This document shows positions 8,618-19,831 of a DNA stretch of 64,000 nucleotides, piece after piece. The notes under the pieces were generated by a model. It was given only the letters and a program-made list of their open reading frames with translations. It had not been told where the DNA came from and did not search any database. Position 1 is the stretch's first letter. Each line of letters starts with the position of its first letter. The stretch is from Sporosarcina beigongshangi (GTDB taxonomy: Bacteria > Actinomycetota > Actinomycetes > Actinomycetales > Micrococcaceae). A program made the position numbers and the translations under genes. The DNA lies in NCBI RefSeq assembly GCF_016820535.1, contig NZ_JADHDY010000020.1, positions 1 to 64,000 of the forward strand, in the 5' to 3' direction.

Positions 8618-10291
8618 ATGGAGAGCAATGGTGCGCGCACCTGGACACAGTCAGATGTAGTTGTGGTGGGGGCCGGGCTGTCAGGCCTGGTGGCTGCGGC
8701 GGAGGCCTACAACGCCGGGCGCACCGTCATCATCCTGGACCAGGAACCTGAGGCGTCGCTGGGCGGGCAGGCGCACTGGTCCTTTGGCGGGCTGTTCCTG
8801 GTGGACTCCCCCGAGCAGCGGCACCTGGGCGTGAAGGATTCCGCCGAGCTGGCCCTGGCCGACTGGCTGGGCTCGGCGGCCTTTGACCGCCCCGAGGACG
8901 CCCTGCCGCGGCAGTGGGCCGAGGCCTACGTCAACTTCGCGGCCGGAGAGAAGCGCGCCTGGCTGCATTCGCTCGGTGTGCGCTTTTTCCCGCTCGTCCA
9001 GTGGGCCGAACGCGGCGGCTACGACGCCCAGGGCCACGGCAATTCCGTCCCCCGCTTCCACGTGGTGTGGGGCACCGGCCCCGGAATCCTGGCCCCGTTC
9101 CTGGCCAAGGTGCAGGAAGGCGTTGCCGCCGGAAAGGTGCAGTTCGGCTTCCGCCACCGCGCCACGGAGCTGGTGTTCGACGGCGCCCGGGTCGCCGGGG
9201 TGCGCGGGCAACTGCTTGAGGCATCCGCCGTCGGCCGGGGCGAGGCGAGCAGCCGCACGGTGGCCGGCGAATTCGGCGTGGGCGCCGGGGCCGTGGTGGT
9301 GACGACCGGCGGGATCGGCGGCAACCACCCCATGGTCCGTGACCAGTGGCCCAACGGCAACGGCCCCGGGTACATGCTGACGGGCGTCCCGGCGTCGGTG
9401 GACGGTGAATTCCAGCAGGCGGTGGCAAAGGCCGGCGGCGCCCTCATCAACACCGACCGCATGTGGCATTACCCGGAAGGCATCCACAACACGGATCCGG
9501 TGTGGCCCAACCACGGCATCCGGATCCTGTCCGGACCGTCGCCGCTGTGGCTGGACGCCACGGGCAAGCGGCTGCCGGTGCCGCTGTTTCCCGGCTTTGA
9601 CTCGATCGGCACGCTGCGCCACCTGGAAACCACCGGGCACGACCATTCGTGGTTCATCCTGGACAAGACCATCATCGAGAAGGAATTTGCGCTCTCAGGC
9701 TCGGAGCAGAACCCGGACCTGACGGGCAAGGACGTGAAACTGCTGGCCAAGCGTGCACTGCCGGGAGCCCCGGGTCCCATCCAGAATTTCATCGACCGCG
9801 GCGTGGACTTCCTGCAGGCCGAGACGGCGCCGGAGCTCGCGGCAAAGATGAACGCGCTCGTGGGAAGCGGGCTCATCGACCCCGCCGGGCTTCAGGAGAC
9901 GATCGAAGCACGGGACCGGCAGGTGGTCAGCGGCCTGGGCAAGGACATGCAGCTCAACGCGGTCCGGGAGGCCCGGCGCTTTGCCACCGACAAGCTGATG
10001 CGCGTGGTCCCGCCGCACCCCATGCTGGCGCCCGAGCACGGGCCGCTGTTTGCAGTCCGCCTGAGCACGCTGACCCGCAAGAGCCTGGGCGGTCTGGCCA
10101 CTGACCTGCAGTCCCGGGTGCTCGACGGCGGCGGCTCCCCCATTGCCGGGCTCTACGCCGCCGGCGAGGCTGCCGGCTTTGGCGGTGGCGGCGTCCATGG
10201 CTACCGCTCGCTGGAGGGGACGTTCCTGGGCGGCTGCCTGTTCTCTGGACGGATCGCGGGTCGGCACGCGGCAGGCGCCACGGGCGCATGA
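8618..10291 (+). CDS. FAD-binding dehydrogenase (fumarate reductase/KstD-like flavoprotein)
   Basis: This 557-residue flavoprotein belongs to the FAD_binding_2 group, which includes fumarate reductases and 3-ketosteroid dehydrogenases. The dinucleotide-binding motif GAGLSG is at 18-23, with an acidic end to the next strand (LDQEPEASLGGQ). A second FAD contact is seen near the C-terminus in GLYAAGEAAGFGGGGVHG, followed by LEGTFLGGCLFSGRIAG. No membrane helix or signal is present, so it is probably cytoplasmic. The stop overlaps the start of the following hydrolase gene (ATGA), so the two proteins are probably made together. Substrate unknown; a steroid substrate would be a guess. Confidence 0.88.
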   Translation: MESNGARTWTQSDVVVVGAGLSGLVAAAEAYNAGRTVIILDQEPEASLGGQAHWSFGGLFLVDSPEQRHLGVKDSAELALADWLGSAAFDRPEDALPRQWAEAYVNFAAGEKRAWLHSLGVRFFPLVQWAERGGYDAQGHGNSVPRFHVVWGTGPGILAPFLAKVQEGVAAGKVQFGFRHRATELVFDGARVAGVRGQLLEASAVGRGEASSRTVAGEFGVGAGAVVVTTGGIGGNHPMVRDQWPNGNGPGYMLTGVPASVDGEFQQAVAKAGGALINTDRMWHYPEGIHNTDPVWPNHGIRILSGPSPLWLDATGKRLPVPLFPGFDSIGTLRHLETTGHDHSWFILDKTIIEKEFALSGSEQNPDLTGKDVKLLAKRALPGAPGPIQNFIDRGVDFLQAETAPELAAKMNALVGSGLIDPAGLQETIEARDRQVVSGLGKDMQLNAVREARRFATDKLMRVVPPHPMLAPEHGPLFAVRLSTLTRKSLGGLATDLQSRVLDGGGSPIAGLYAAGEAAGFGGGGVHGYRSLEGTFLGGCLFSGRIAGRHAAGATGA

Positions 10292-11397
10292 GCACAGCAG
10301 TGCCACGGTGGGGCCAGGACATCCTGGGCCCGGACTACCAGGCCACGACCCTGCGGGTGCCCGCCCGCGACGGGACCGGTGACTACCGGGCCACCCTTGT
10401 CCGGCACCGACCCTCCGGTGCACCTGCAGTGCCGCCGGTCCGCGGCACCGGGCAGGACGTCGCCGGGAGGCAGGGCGCCCCGGGGACAGCCTGGCGGCAG
10501 CCGCTGCCTCCCGTGCTGTTCATCCATGGCTGGAGCGACTACTTCTACAACACTGCCCTGGCGGAGTTCTTCACCTCCCGGGGCCACCCCTTCTACGCCA
10601 TCGACCTGCACAACCACGGCCGGAGCCTCGACTCGGTGGAGCTGGGCGGGTATGTGGCGGACCTGGCCGACTACGACGCTGAAATCCTGGCAGCCCACGG
10701 GCTCATCGCCGACGCACACCCGGCGGAGCAGCCGGCCGGCAATCCCGCTGCCACGGCGGGGCAGCCGTGCACGCCCACGCGCGTGATACTCATGGGCCAC
10801 TCCACCGGCGGCCTGATCGCGACGCTGTGGGCACACAGGCACCCTGGCCTGGCCAGCCACCTGGTCCTGAACAGCCCGTGGCTGGAGATCCAGGGCGGCG
10901 CCGCCATCAGGCGGGCCGCCACTCCCCTGGTGCAGCTCGCGGACCTGCGGCCCCTCATGCGCATGCGCGTGCCGGAGAGGTCATTTTACTGGCGCGGCAT
11001 CAGTGACGAGGCCTACGGCGAATGGCCTGTGGACAAGTCACTGCGCCCGCCGCAGGCCTTCCCCGTGCGGGCCGGCTGGATGAAGGCGATCCTGGCGGCA
11101 CAGCAGGAGGTGGCGAAGGGGCTGAAGCTGCCCCTTCCGGTCCTGGTGCTTGTTTCCGCCAAAAGCATGCTGGGCCCGGTCTGGAGCGATGACATGCTCC
11201 ATGCGGACGTGGTGCTTGATGTCCGTTCGCTGGCATTGCGGACGCTGTCCCTCGGCGACAGCGTGAGCCTGGAGCGCATTGAAGGCGCCCTGCACGAGGT
11301 GTTCCTGACTCCCGAGCCTGTCAGGCAGGAGGCCTACGCGCGGCTGGAACGGTGGCTGCGCGGCTACGTCGGCACCCCTGTTGGCACTGCACCGTGA
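10288..11397 (+). CDS. Alpha/beta hydrolase (serine aminopeptidase/lysophospholipase-like)
   Basis: This is a 369-residue alpha/beta-hydrolase with a nucleophile elbow GHSTGG, whose Ser is about residue 172. The oxyanion region is FIHGWSDYFYN (about 75-85). The likely catalytic His is near the C-terminus in GALHEVFL. The strand motif YAIDLHNHGRS fits lysophospholipase or monoacylglycerol-lipase-like enzymes. There is no signal peptide. The ATG overlaps the stop of the flavoprotein gene by 4 nt, a coupled two-gene unit. The substrate is unknown. Confidence 0.87.
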   Translation: MSTAVPRWGQDILGPDYQATTLRVPARDGTGDYRATLVRHRPSGAPAVPPVRGTGQDVAGRQGAPGTAWRQPLPPVLFIHGWSDYFYNTALAEFFTSRGHPFYAIDLHNHGRSLDSVELGGYVADLADYDAEILAAHGLIADAHPAEQPAGNPAATAGQPCTPTRVILMGHSTGGLIATLWAHRHPGLASHLVLNSPWLEIQGGAAIRRAATPLVQLADLRPLMRMRVPERSFYWRGISDEAYGEWPVDKSLRPPQAFPVRAGWMKAILAAQQEVAKGLKLPLPVLVLVSAKSMLGPVWSDDMLHADVVLDVRSLALRTLSLGDSVSLERIEGALHEVFLTPEPVRQEAYARLERWLRGYVGTPVGTAP

Positions 11398-11409
11398 GGG
11401 ACGACGGCG

Positions 11410-12225
11410 CTATGCCTTGGCTGCGGCGTCCACGGCCCCGCCGTAGCGGCGGTCGCGGCTGGCATACTCCTCCACGGCCTGCCACAGGGTGCGCCGGTCG
11501 ACGTCGGGCCACAGGGTGTCCATGAACACGAACTCTGCGTAGGCCGACTGCCACAGCAGAAAGTTGGACAGGCGCTGTTCCCCGCTGGAGCGCAGGAAGA
11601 GGTCGACGTCGGGAGCCTCGGGAACATAGAGGTACTTCTGGATCGTCTTTTCCGTGACGGACTTGGGGCTCAACCGCCCGGCGGCGACGTCGGCTGCCAA
11701 GGCGGAGACGGCGTCGGCAAGTTCCGCCCGGCCTCCGTAGTTGACGCACATGGTCAGGGTGATGACGTCGTTGTCCTTGGTGCGCTCCTGGGCTTCCTCG
11801 AGCTCGCGGATGACGGATCCCCAGAGCTTCGGGCGGCGCCCGGCCCAGCGGATGCGCACGCCCCAGGCGTCCAGCTGGTCCCGCTGGCGGCGCAGCACAT
11901 CCTTGTTGAAGCCCATGAGGAAGCGGATTTCCTCCGGGGACCTTTTCCAGTTTTCGGTGGAGAAGGCGTAGACGCTGACGTACTTGATGCCCATCTCAAT
12001 GGCCCCGGCCATGACGTCCAGCAGTGCCGGCTCGCCCGCCTTGTGCCCTTCAATCCGCGGCAGCCCGCGCTGGTTGGCCCACCGGCCGTTGCCGTCCATG
12101 ACGATGGCCACGTGTTTGGGCACAAATTCGCCCGGGACGGCGGGGACGGCGGCACCCGATTCGTGGGGCCAGGGTGCCACGACGGGCGGCTTGGATTTGC
12201 TGCGACTGCTGCGTTTGACGGCCAT
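11410..12225 (-). CDS. uppS: Isoprenyl transferase (undecaprenyl diphosphate synthase family)
   Basis: This cis-prenyltransferase condenses isopentenyl diphosphate onto an allylic diphosphate to make long-chain polyprenyl diphosphate, the lipid carrier for cell-wall synthesis. The 271-residue protein shows the pyrophosphate-binding signature [16 protein letters not shown] at 39-54, with catalytic Asp44. The C-terminal signature is [20 protein letters not shown] basic N-terminal tail of about 35 residues precedes the domain. It follows recO by 6 nt and is likely co-transcribed with it. Chain length cannot be told, so the enzyme could be a shorter- or longer-chain member. Confidence 0.94.
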   Translation of the reverse strand: MAVKRSSRSKSKPPVVAPWPHESGAAVPAVPGEFVPKHVAIVMDGNGRWANQRGLPRIEGHKAGEPALLDVMAGAIEMGIKYVSVYAFSTENWKRSPEEIRFLMGFNKDVLRRQRDQLDAWGVRIRWAGRRPKLWGSVIRELEEAQERTKDNDVITLTMCVNYGGRAELADAVSALAADVAAGRLSPKSVTEKTIQKYLYVPEAPDVDLFLRSSGEQRLSNFLLWQSAYAEFVFMDTLWPDVDRRTLWQAVEEYASRDRRYGGAVDAAAKA

Positions 12226-12231
12226 TGTTGT

Positions 12232-12984
12232 TTACACACGCTCCACAAGTTTCAGGGAGCGCACCGTGCGCTCCAAATGCCATTGCACATATCCTGCCAC
12301 CAATCCTGCGGCCTCCCGTCGGTGCAGCGGCGCCGAGGCGTCGGCACCGGCCCAGTTGCCGCTCAGCAGGGCGCCCAGCAACGCCATGGTTTCCGGTGCC
12401 GGCGCGGGAGAGCCGGGCGGGCGGCAGTCATGGCAGACCGCCCCGCCCAGGGCAGCGTTGAACGCCCCGTGCGGCCCGGGCTCGCCGCAGCGGGCGCACT
12501 CGGTGAAGCTGGGCGCCCAGCCGGCGATCGAGACGGCACGCAGCAGGTAGGAATCAAGGACCAGTTCAGGGGCGTGTGCGCCCCTGCTCAGGGCGGCGAG
12601 GGCACCCACCAGCAGCTGGTAGTGGGCGTTGGACGTTTCACCGTCAACATCCGTCAGCCGCTCCGCCGTCTCGGCCATGGCCGCAGCCACCACATATTTG
12701 TCGTAGTTGGCGGCAATGGCGTCGCCGTAGCTGGCCCGGGCCTGCGCCTGCGTGACAATGTCCAGCGAGCGGCCCTTCAGCAGCTGCAGGTCGGCAACCA
12801 TGAACGGTTCCAGGCGGGCACCAAACTTGCTGCTGGTCCGGCGCACGCCGCGGGCCACGGCACGCAGCTGGCCGTGGTTTCGGGAAAGCAGGATGATGAT
12901 CCTGTCAGCCTCGCCCAGTTTGTGGGTGCGCAGCACCACCGCGTCATCACGGAATGTTCGGGCGGCAAAGGATTGGTTGGACAC
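12232..12984 (-). CDS. recO: DNA repair protein RecO
   Basis: RecO helps load RecA on SSB-coated single-stranded DNA during gap repair. The 250-residue protein has an N-terminal OB-fold (ending near 85) with the typical start [21 protein letters not shown], and a C-terminal helical domain. A zinc-binding cysteine set is seen in CARCG and CHDC at about 161-186. The start is GTG, preceded by GGAGG. uppS follows 6 nt after the stop, which is the usual actinobacterial order. The neighbour upstream, leuA, is separated by a terminator. Confidence 0.93.
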   Translation of the reverse strand: MSNQSFAARTFRDDAVVLRTHKLGEADRIIILLSRNHGQLRAVARGVRRTSSKFGARLEPFMVADLQLLKGRSLDIVTQAQARASYGDAIAANYDKYVVAAAMAETAERLTDVDGETSNAHYQLLVGALAALSRGAHAPELVLDSYLLRAVSIAGWAPSFTECARCGEPGPHGAFNAALGGAVCHDCRPPGSPAPAPETMALLGALLSGNWAGADASAPLHRREAAGLVAGYVQWHLERTVRSLKLVERV

Positions 12985-13057
12985 CCCTCCATTGTCCCAT
13001 CATTGCCCGCATGTGGGGCGGTGGCGCACCGCAGGACTTGGCCACGGGACGGCAAAC

Positions 13058-13096
13058 GCCCCGGCGGCGGATCCTGTGAGGAACGCTGCCGGGGCG
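13058..13096 (-). terminator. Terminator after leuA
   Basis: A 9-bp perfect stem (13058-13066 with 13088-13096) lies directly downstream of the leuA stop and upstream of recO. The tract after it is only weakly T-rich. Confidence 0.6.
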
Positions 13097-13113
13097 GTGG
13101 TTGCTTGTGGCCC

Positions 13114-14868
<1,755 letters not shown>

Positions 14869-14912
14869 TTACTTTTGTTCAACGATGGGAGGCCGGCCGG
14901 GCAACACAAACA

Positions 14913-14974
14913 CCGCAGCGAGGGCGGCCATGGTCCGTGTCGAACAATTCAACAGGGGCTAGGCCTCGCCGCGG
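14913..14974 (-). promoter_or_regulatory. leuA leader secondary structure (LEU-type element)
   Basis: An 11-base segment at 14964-14974, inside the last codons of the leader peptide, is complementary to 14913-14923 with one G-T pair. The pairing would be open while a ribosome stalls on the leucine codons just upstream. The 3' side is followed by a T-rich run (TGTTTGTGTTG). The arrangement fits leucine-dependent attenuation or the pseudoknot element reported upstream of actinobacterial leuA. Confidence 0.55.
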
Positions 14975-14991
14975 CAGCTAAGAAGAAGCAT
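14959..14991 (-). CDS. leuA leader peptide, MLLLSCRGEA
   Basis: A 10-codon frame starts at the ATG at 14989-14991 and ends at TAG. Three consecutive leucine codons (CTT CTT CTT) follow the start. It lies about 100 nt upstream of leuA on the same strand. A likely -10 hexamer TAGGGT is about 20 nt before it. Leucine shortage would stall a ribosome in the run of Leu codons. This is the hallmark of amino-acid leader peptides. Ribosome binding upstream is weak (CTGGA). Confidence 0.7.
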   Translation of the reverse strand: MLLLSCRGEA

Positions 14992-15112
14992 TCCAGTGCG
15001 CACATTTTTACCCTAGCACGGCACGTAGGATGATGGTGAACCAACTCACCTTGCGTGCGTTTGTGCGCGGTGGGGCAAACGACTGCCGACCCATGAAGGG
15101 GACCTGATCCAC

Positions 15113-17077
15113 TTGAGCCACTCCGGTATCAATCTCAGCTACATCGACCCGAACACCCGGCCGCAGGACGACCTGTTTGACCACGTCAACGGCGCCTGGC
15201 TCGAGGCGGAGGTGATTCCCGAGGACCGCGCCGTGACCGGGTCCTTCATCACACTGCGGGACGATTCCGAGGCCGCCGTCCGGGCCATCATTGAACATGC
15301 TGCCACTGAGGCGCAGAACCCCGGCGCCGCCAACCCCGTGCTGTCCGCCAAGATCGGCGCACTTTATGCTGACTTCATGGACGAGGATGCCATCGAGTCC
15401 GCGGGCGCTGCACCCCTTGCCGACAAGCTGGCCGCCATCGACGCCGCTGACACGATCGAATCCCTTGTCCGGCTCATGGGCGACCTTGACCGCACCGGCG
15501 GCAGCACGTTGTTTGGCGCCTATGTCAACAACGACGCCGGCAATCCGGACCGCGCGCTGCTGCACCTTTTCCAGTCCGGGCTGGGGCTCCCCGACGAGTC
15601 CTACTACCGCGAGGAAAAGTTTGAATCGGTGCGCACCGCCTATGTGGCGCACGTGCAGGCAATGCTCGAGCTGGCCGGGGTGCCCGATGCCGCAGTGAAG
15701 GCCCCGCGCATCATGGCCCTTGAGACCGAGATTGCGGCAACCCACCTGGACAAGGTGTCCCTCCGGGACCCGCAGAAGACCTACAACCTCAAGGGCCGCT
15801 CCGATGCGCTGGCGCTGCTGCCGGAGCTGGGCACCTGGTTCGACGCCCTGGGCCTCACCGAGGCGCAGGCTGCCGAACTCGTGGTGGCTACGCCCGACTT
15901 CTTCAGCGGCCAGCGGGCACTGCTGGTGCAGGAGCGTTGCGCGGACTGGCAGGCCTGGTTGGCCATGCGCACCATTTCCAGCCTGGCCGGCTACCTGTCC
16001 AAGGATTTTGTGGACACGAATTTTGCCTTCTACGGCACCACGCTCAGCGGCACCCCGGCCATCCGGGAACGCTGGAAGCGCGGCGTGGCACTGGTGGAAG
16101 GCGTGCTCGGCGAAGCTGTGGGGCAGCTCTATGTGGCCGAGCACTTCCCAGAAAGCCACAAGGCCCGCATGGAGGCCCTCGTGGCCAATCTGATCGACGC
16201 CTACCGCGAGAGCATCACGGCCCTCGACTGGATGGGTGCCGAAACCAAGGAGAAGGCCCTGGAGAAGCTGTCTGCCTTCACCCCGAAGATCGGCTACCCG
16301 GCCAAGTGGCGCGACTACTCCTCCCTGGAGATCGTGCCCGGGGACCTGCTGGGCAACATCGAACGCAGCAACGCCTTTGAGCTGGCCCGCCAGCTGGCCA
16401 AGATCGGTGCACCCATTGACCGGGACGAGTGGCTCATGACCCCGCAAACCGTCAACGCGTACTACAACCCCACCATGAATGAGGTCGTGTTCCCGGCAGC
16501 CATCCTGCAGCCCCCGTTCTTCGATGCAGAGGCCGACGACGCCGCGAACTACGGGGGCATCGGCGCCGTGATCGGACATGAGATTGGCCACGGCTTCGAC
16601 GACCAGGGTTCCCAGTTTGACGGCACCGGCGCCCTGCGCAACTGGTGGACCGATGGGGACAGGGCGGCATTTGAGGCCCTCACCGCGAAGCTGGTTGACC
16701 AGTACAACGCGCTCTCCCCCACCGCGGCTCCCGGAGAATTCGTCAACGGCGAACTGACCCTGGGTGAGAACATCGGCGACCTCGGCGGCCTGGCCATCGG
16801 CTACAAGGCCTACCTGCTGAGCCTTGGCGGTGCCGAACCGGAGGTCATTGACGGGCTCACCGGCGCGCAGCGGTTCTTCTACTCCTGGGCCGAATGCTGG
16901 CGCACCAAAATCCGGCCGGAGGAGGCCCTGCGCCGCCTCACCGTGGACCCGCACTCCCCTGCCGAGCTGCGCTGCAATGCCGTCGTCAGCAACCTGGATG
17001 CCTTCCACGACGCCTTCGAGACCACGCCCAGCGACGCCATGTGGCGGGATCCCGAAGAGCGCGTGAGCATCTGGTAG
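15113..17077 (+). CDS. M13 family zinc metallopeptidase (neprilysin-like)
   Basis: This is a zinc endopeptidase of the neprilysin/PepO family, which cleaves oligopeptides. The 654-residue protein has the zinc motif HEIGH at 489-493 inside VIGHEIGHGFDDQG, and the third ligand Glu in ENIGDLGG near 552. The substrate-binding element VNAYYNP is at about 450. There is no signal peptide or membrane anchor, so this is the cytoplasmic PepO-like type. The start appears to be TTG at 15113, preceded by AAGGGG; no in-frame ATG fits. A perfect bidirectional hairpin separates it from the convergent LCP gene. Confidence 0.94.
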   Translation: MSHSGINLSYIDPNTRPQDDLFDHVNGAWLEAEVIPEDRAVTGSFITLRDDSEAAVRAIIEHAATEAQNPGAANPVLSAKIGALYADFMDEDAIESAGAAPLADKLAAIDAADTIESLVRLMGDLDRTGGSTLFGAYVNNDAGNPDRALLHLFQSGLGLPDESYYREEKFESVRTAYVAHVQAMLELAGVPDAAVKAPRIMALETEIAATHLDKVSLRDPQKTYNLKGRSDALALLPELGTWFDALGLTEAQAAELVVATPDFFSGQRALLVQERCADWQAWLAMRTISSLAGYLSKDFVDTNFAFYGTTLSGTPAIRERWKRGVALVEGVLGEAVGQLYVAEHFPESHKARMEALVANLIDAYRESITALDWMGAETKEKALEKLSAFTPKIGYPAKWRDYSSLEIVPGDLLGNIERSNAFELARQLAKIGAPIDRDEWLMTPQTVNAYYNPTMNEVVFPAAILQPPFFDAEADDAANYGGIGAVIGHEIGHGFDDQGSQFDGTGALRNWWTDGDRAAFEALTAKLVDQYNALSPTAAPGEFVNGELTLGENIGDLGGLAIGYKAYLLSLGGAEPEVIDGLTGAQRFFYSWAECWRTKIRPEEALRRLTVDPHSPAELRCNAVVSNLDAFHDAFETTPSDAMWRDPEERVSIW

Positions 17078-17097
17078 TCCAGCAGGGCCATGATATG

Positions 17098-17134
17098 GCA
17101 AAGGCGGCCCGGACATTGTCCGGGCCGCCTTTGC
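17098..17134. terminator. Bidirectional terminator between convergent genes
   Basis: An 18-bp perfect stem (17098-17115 with 17117-17134) lies between the M13 peptidase and the LCP gene. The A-rich and T-rich ends of its arms suit termination on both strands. Confidence 0.85.
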
Positions 17135-17172
17135 GTGGTGCCGCCGCGCCCACCGTCTGGCGCGCGCCACCT

Positions 17173-18771
17173 CTAGCGCGGGTACATGTCCGGGTTGACC
17201 GTCAGGCACTGTCCGTTGTGTTCAGCGGTGCTCTGCACGATGTTTTCCGGAACCACCACGGTGCCGTAGTCAGTGCCGGACACCCAGTCGGTGCCGACAA
17301 CCAGCTGCACACCGGTGATGGACGGGTCTTCGACGAGTGCCGTCGCGGGCAGCTTGAAGAGGGCCGCGACGTCTTGCGCCACATCAGCCATGTTGGTCCC
17401 GTACATCAATTTCGTCTCGGGCTGGACCGCAAGGTCGCCGGCGGGCCAGGTGCTGGCGAAGCCGTCGGCGGCCAGTGCCTGGATGATCTCCGTGGTCCGG
17501 CCGGCCAGCGTTGACGCGTTGGCCACGGAGATCGGCTGGATTCCCTTTTCATACGCAGGCGGCGTGGTTTCGCTGCCTGTGGCCGCCGGGTCCGTGGCTT
17601 CCGTGGCGCCGGCTTCCGTCGACGGCGTGTCGGTGGTGGCGGGCGGCTCCGTGGCAGCAGGTGTGGGCTCGGGCGTCAGCGACGTGCCGTTGCGCAGCGC
17701 GGCGAAGAATTGCCCCGCGTCCGGTTCCAGCAGTTGCACCTTGCTGTCGTTGCCCACGTACTGGGTGTTGGGCGCCGTGACGAACGCCACCTGGCTGAGA
17801 TCGATCTTGGCCAGCCGCGTGGCGATGCCGACCATGGAGGGAATGTTGGCCAGGCCCTCGTCGATGGTGAGGTTCTTGGTCACCACGTCGGCCAGGTTGT
17901 ACAGCTTGGGAAGATTGGTCAGCGTCCCCTCGTCCTTGATCTTGCGGATCATGGACCCAAGGAAGTACTGCTGCGCCTGGATCCGGGCGAGGTCGCTGGC
18001 GTCGCCGAAGGAGTGCCGGGTGCGCAGGAACTGCAAGGCCTGTTCACCTGAGATCCAGCTTTTGCCAGCGGGCAGTATCAGGCCCGAGCCGGGGTTGTCG
18101 TTGAGGTCGTGGTCTATGCAGACCTCCACGCCGCCGAGCGCCGTGGACAGTTCCTTCACGGCCGTGAAGTCGGCCAGCATGAAGTGGTCGATGGTGAGCC
18201 CGGTGATGTCGTTGATCGCCGCCACCGTGCAGCCCGGACCGGCCTGCAGCGTGGCATTGAGCTGGCCGGCAGCCGAGCCGTAGACAATGCCGTCGGGCGT
18301 CTCGCAGTCGGGGATGGGCACTATCAGGTCGCGGGGGAAGCTGGTGACGGACACGTGGCTGTTGTCGGAGGAAATGTCCATGAGGAGCATGACGTCCGCG
18401 TTGCCCTCGCCGGTGGATTCCTCGGCGGTGCCGTATTCGCTGTTGGCCCCGTCACGGGTGTCGGTGCCGATGATGAGGATCTGCAGTGAACCGGTCTGTT
18501 CGGCGGGGCCCTGGCTGGCGCCGGACTTTCCCACCCCGACGTTGAGCTTGGCGGTGCTGACATTGGACTGCAGCCTGAAAAACAGCAGCCCGGCGGTACC
18601 AACCCCCAACACCAGTGCGGTGGTGAGCGTCAGCGCGACAATCCGCAGCCACAGGGGCGCCTTCTTGGCGGCCTTGTAGTGCCGGCCTGCGGGTTCACCA
18701 GTGCCAAGGGGTCCGCTGCCGGGGTCGCTGGAGATGTCCTCCATGCCGTGGTCGACACGACGACTCCCCAT
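17173..18771 (-). CDS. LytR-CpsA-Psr (LCP) family cell-wall ligase
   Basis: LCP proteins attach wall polymers to peptidoglycan outside the cell. The 532-residue protein has a cytoplasmic N-terminus, one membrane helix at about 41-65, then the LCP domain (about 100-300). The domain holds DTRDGANSEYG, SFPRDLIVPIPDC and LRTRHSFGDASDLARI, with the Arg and Asp residues typical of pyrophosphate binding. A Thr/Pro/Ala-rich linker (about 365-405) leads to a C-terminal LytR_C domain (about 415-520). The start ATG follows AAAGG at good spacing. It stands alone, downstream of era on the same strand. Which polymer it transfers is unknown. Confidence 0.92.
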   Translation of the reverse strand: MGSRRVDHGMEDISSDPGSGPLGTGEPAGRHYKAAKKAPLWLRIVALTLTTALVLGVGTAGLLFFRLQSNVSTAKLNVGVGKSGASQGPAEQTGSLQILIIGTDTRDGANSEYGTAEESTGEGNADVMLLMDISSDNSHVSVTSFPRDLIVPIPDCETPDGIVYGSAAGQLNATLQAGPGCTVAAINDITGLTIDHFMLADFTAVKELSTALGGVEVCIDHDLNDNPGSGLILPAGKSWISGEQALQFLRTRHSFGDASDLARIQAQQYFLGSMIRKIKDEGTLTNLPKLYNLADVVTKNLTIDEGLANIPSMVGIATRLAKIDLSQVAFVTAPNTQYVGNDSKVQLLEPDAGQFFAALRNGTSLTPEPTPAATEPPATTDTPSTEAGATEATDPAATGSETTPPAYEKGIQPISVANASTLAGRTTEIIQALAADGFASTWPAGDLAVQPETKLMYGTNMADVAQDVAALFKLPATALVEDPSITGVQLVVGTDWVSGTDYGTVVVPENIVQSTAEHNGQCLTVNPDMYPR

Positions 18772-18865
18772 AAATGTACCTTTCGCAGCGGATAATGACT
18801 TTCAAGAGTGTAACGAGCAAAACTGGGAAGTTCCCGCACGGCGCGCTGGCTGTGGGACAACGTCC

Positions 18866-19831
18866 CTAGAATCCCAGCTTCACCAGCTGCTTCGGATCGC
18901 GCTGCCAGTCCTTGGCCACCTTCACATGCAGGTCCAGGTAGATTCTGGTGCCCAGCAGCGCCTCGATGCCCTTGCGGGCGTTGGTGCCCACCTCGCGCAG
19001 CCTGGCCCCGCCCTTGCCGATGATGATGGCCTTCTGAGACGGCCGCTCCACGTACAGGTTGACGCGCACGTCAAGGAGGGGGCTGTCTTCGCTTCGCCCC
19101 TCGCGCGGCAGGATCTCCTCCACCACGACGGCCAGTGAGTGCGGCAGTTCGTCGCGGACGCCTTCCAGCGCGGCCTCGCGGATCAGTTCGGCCACCATGA
19201 CGGCCTCCGGCTCATCCGTGAGTTCCCCGTCGGGGTACAGCGCCGGTGACAGCGGCAGGTATTCGGCAAACACCTTGGCCAGGGTCTCCACCTGAAAGTC
19301 TTCCACGGCGGAGACAGGCACGACGGCGGCAAATCCCCTTTCGCCGATGACCTCGCGTCCCAGCGCTTCAACGGCGATGAGCTGGTCGGTCACGGCCTGG
19401 CGGTCCACGGTGTCGGTCTTGGTAACGATGGCAACCACCGGCTTGTTGCCCACGTTGCCCAGCTGGGCGGCAATGTACCGGTCGCCGGGGCCGATCTTCT
19501 CGTTGGCCGGCAGGCAGAAGCCGATCACGTCCACCTCGGACAGGGTGTCGGCCACGAGGTCATTGAGCCGCTTGCCCAGCAGTGTCCGGGGACGGTGCAG
19601 CCCCGGCGTGTCCACAAGGACCAGCTGGAAGGTGTCGCGGTGGACAATGCCCCTGATGGTGTGGCGGGTGGTCTGCGGTTTCGCGGAGGTAATGGCAACC
19701 TTCTGCCCCACCAGTGCGTTGGTCAGTGTCGACTTTCCAGCATTGGGGCGGCCGGCAAGAACCGCAAACCCGGCATGAAAGCCGTCGCCCTTGGTTTCAA
19801 CCAGGCCGGACTTGCCCTTGTTCCTACTCAT
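18866..19831 (-). CDS. era: GTPase Era
   Basis: Era is a small GTPase that binds the 3' end of 16S rRNA and assists assembly of the 30S subunit. The 321-residue protein shows G1 GRPNAGKST (27-35), the DTPG motif (73-76) and the G4 motif TKTD (137-140). A C-terminal KH domain is marked by IIIGKGGARLREVG near 260-273. Its start overlaps the stop of the corC-like gene by 4 nt. It is the last gene of the phoH-ybeY-corC-era chain, the standard actinobacterial order for ribosome maturation genes. Confidence 0.97.
   Translation of the reverse strand: MSRNKGKSGLVETKGDGFHAGFAVLAGRPNAGKSTLTNALVGQKVAITSAKPQTTRHTIRGIVHRDTFQLVLVDTPGLHRPRTLLGKRLNDLVADTLSEVDVIGFCLPANEKIGPGDRYIAAQLGNVGNKPVVAIVTKTDTVDRQAVTDQLIAVEALGREVIGERGFAAVVPVSAVEDFQVETLAKVFAEYLPLSPALYPDGELTDEPEAVMVAELIREAALEGVRDELPHSLAVVVEEILPREGRSEDSPLLDVRVNLYVERPSQKAIIIGKGGARLREVGTNARKGIEALLGTRIYLDLHVKVAKDWQRDPKQLVKLGF

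Noticed and set aside
14883-14900. GGCCGGCC palindrome in the leuA leader
   Set aside because: A short GC palindrome is expected by chance in GC-rich DNA. It is not needed to explain the leader.
15008-17209. 733-codon open frame opposite the M13 peptidase
   Set aside because: It is antisense to a well-supported zinc peptidase and has no motifs.
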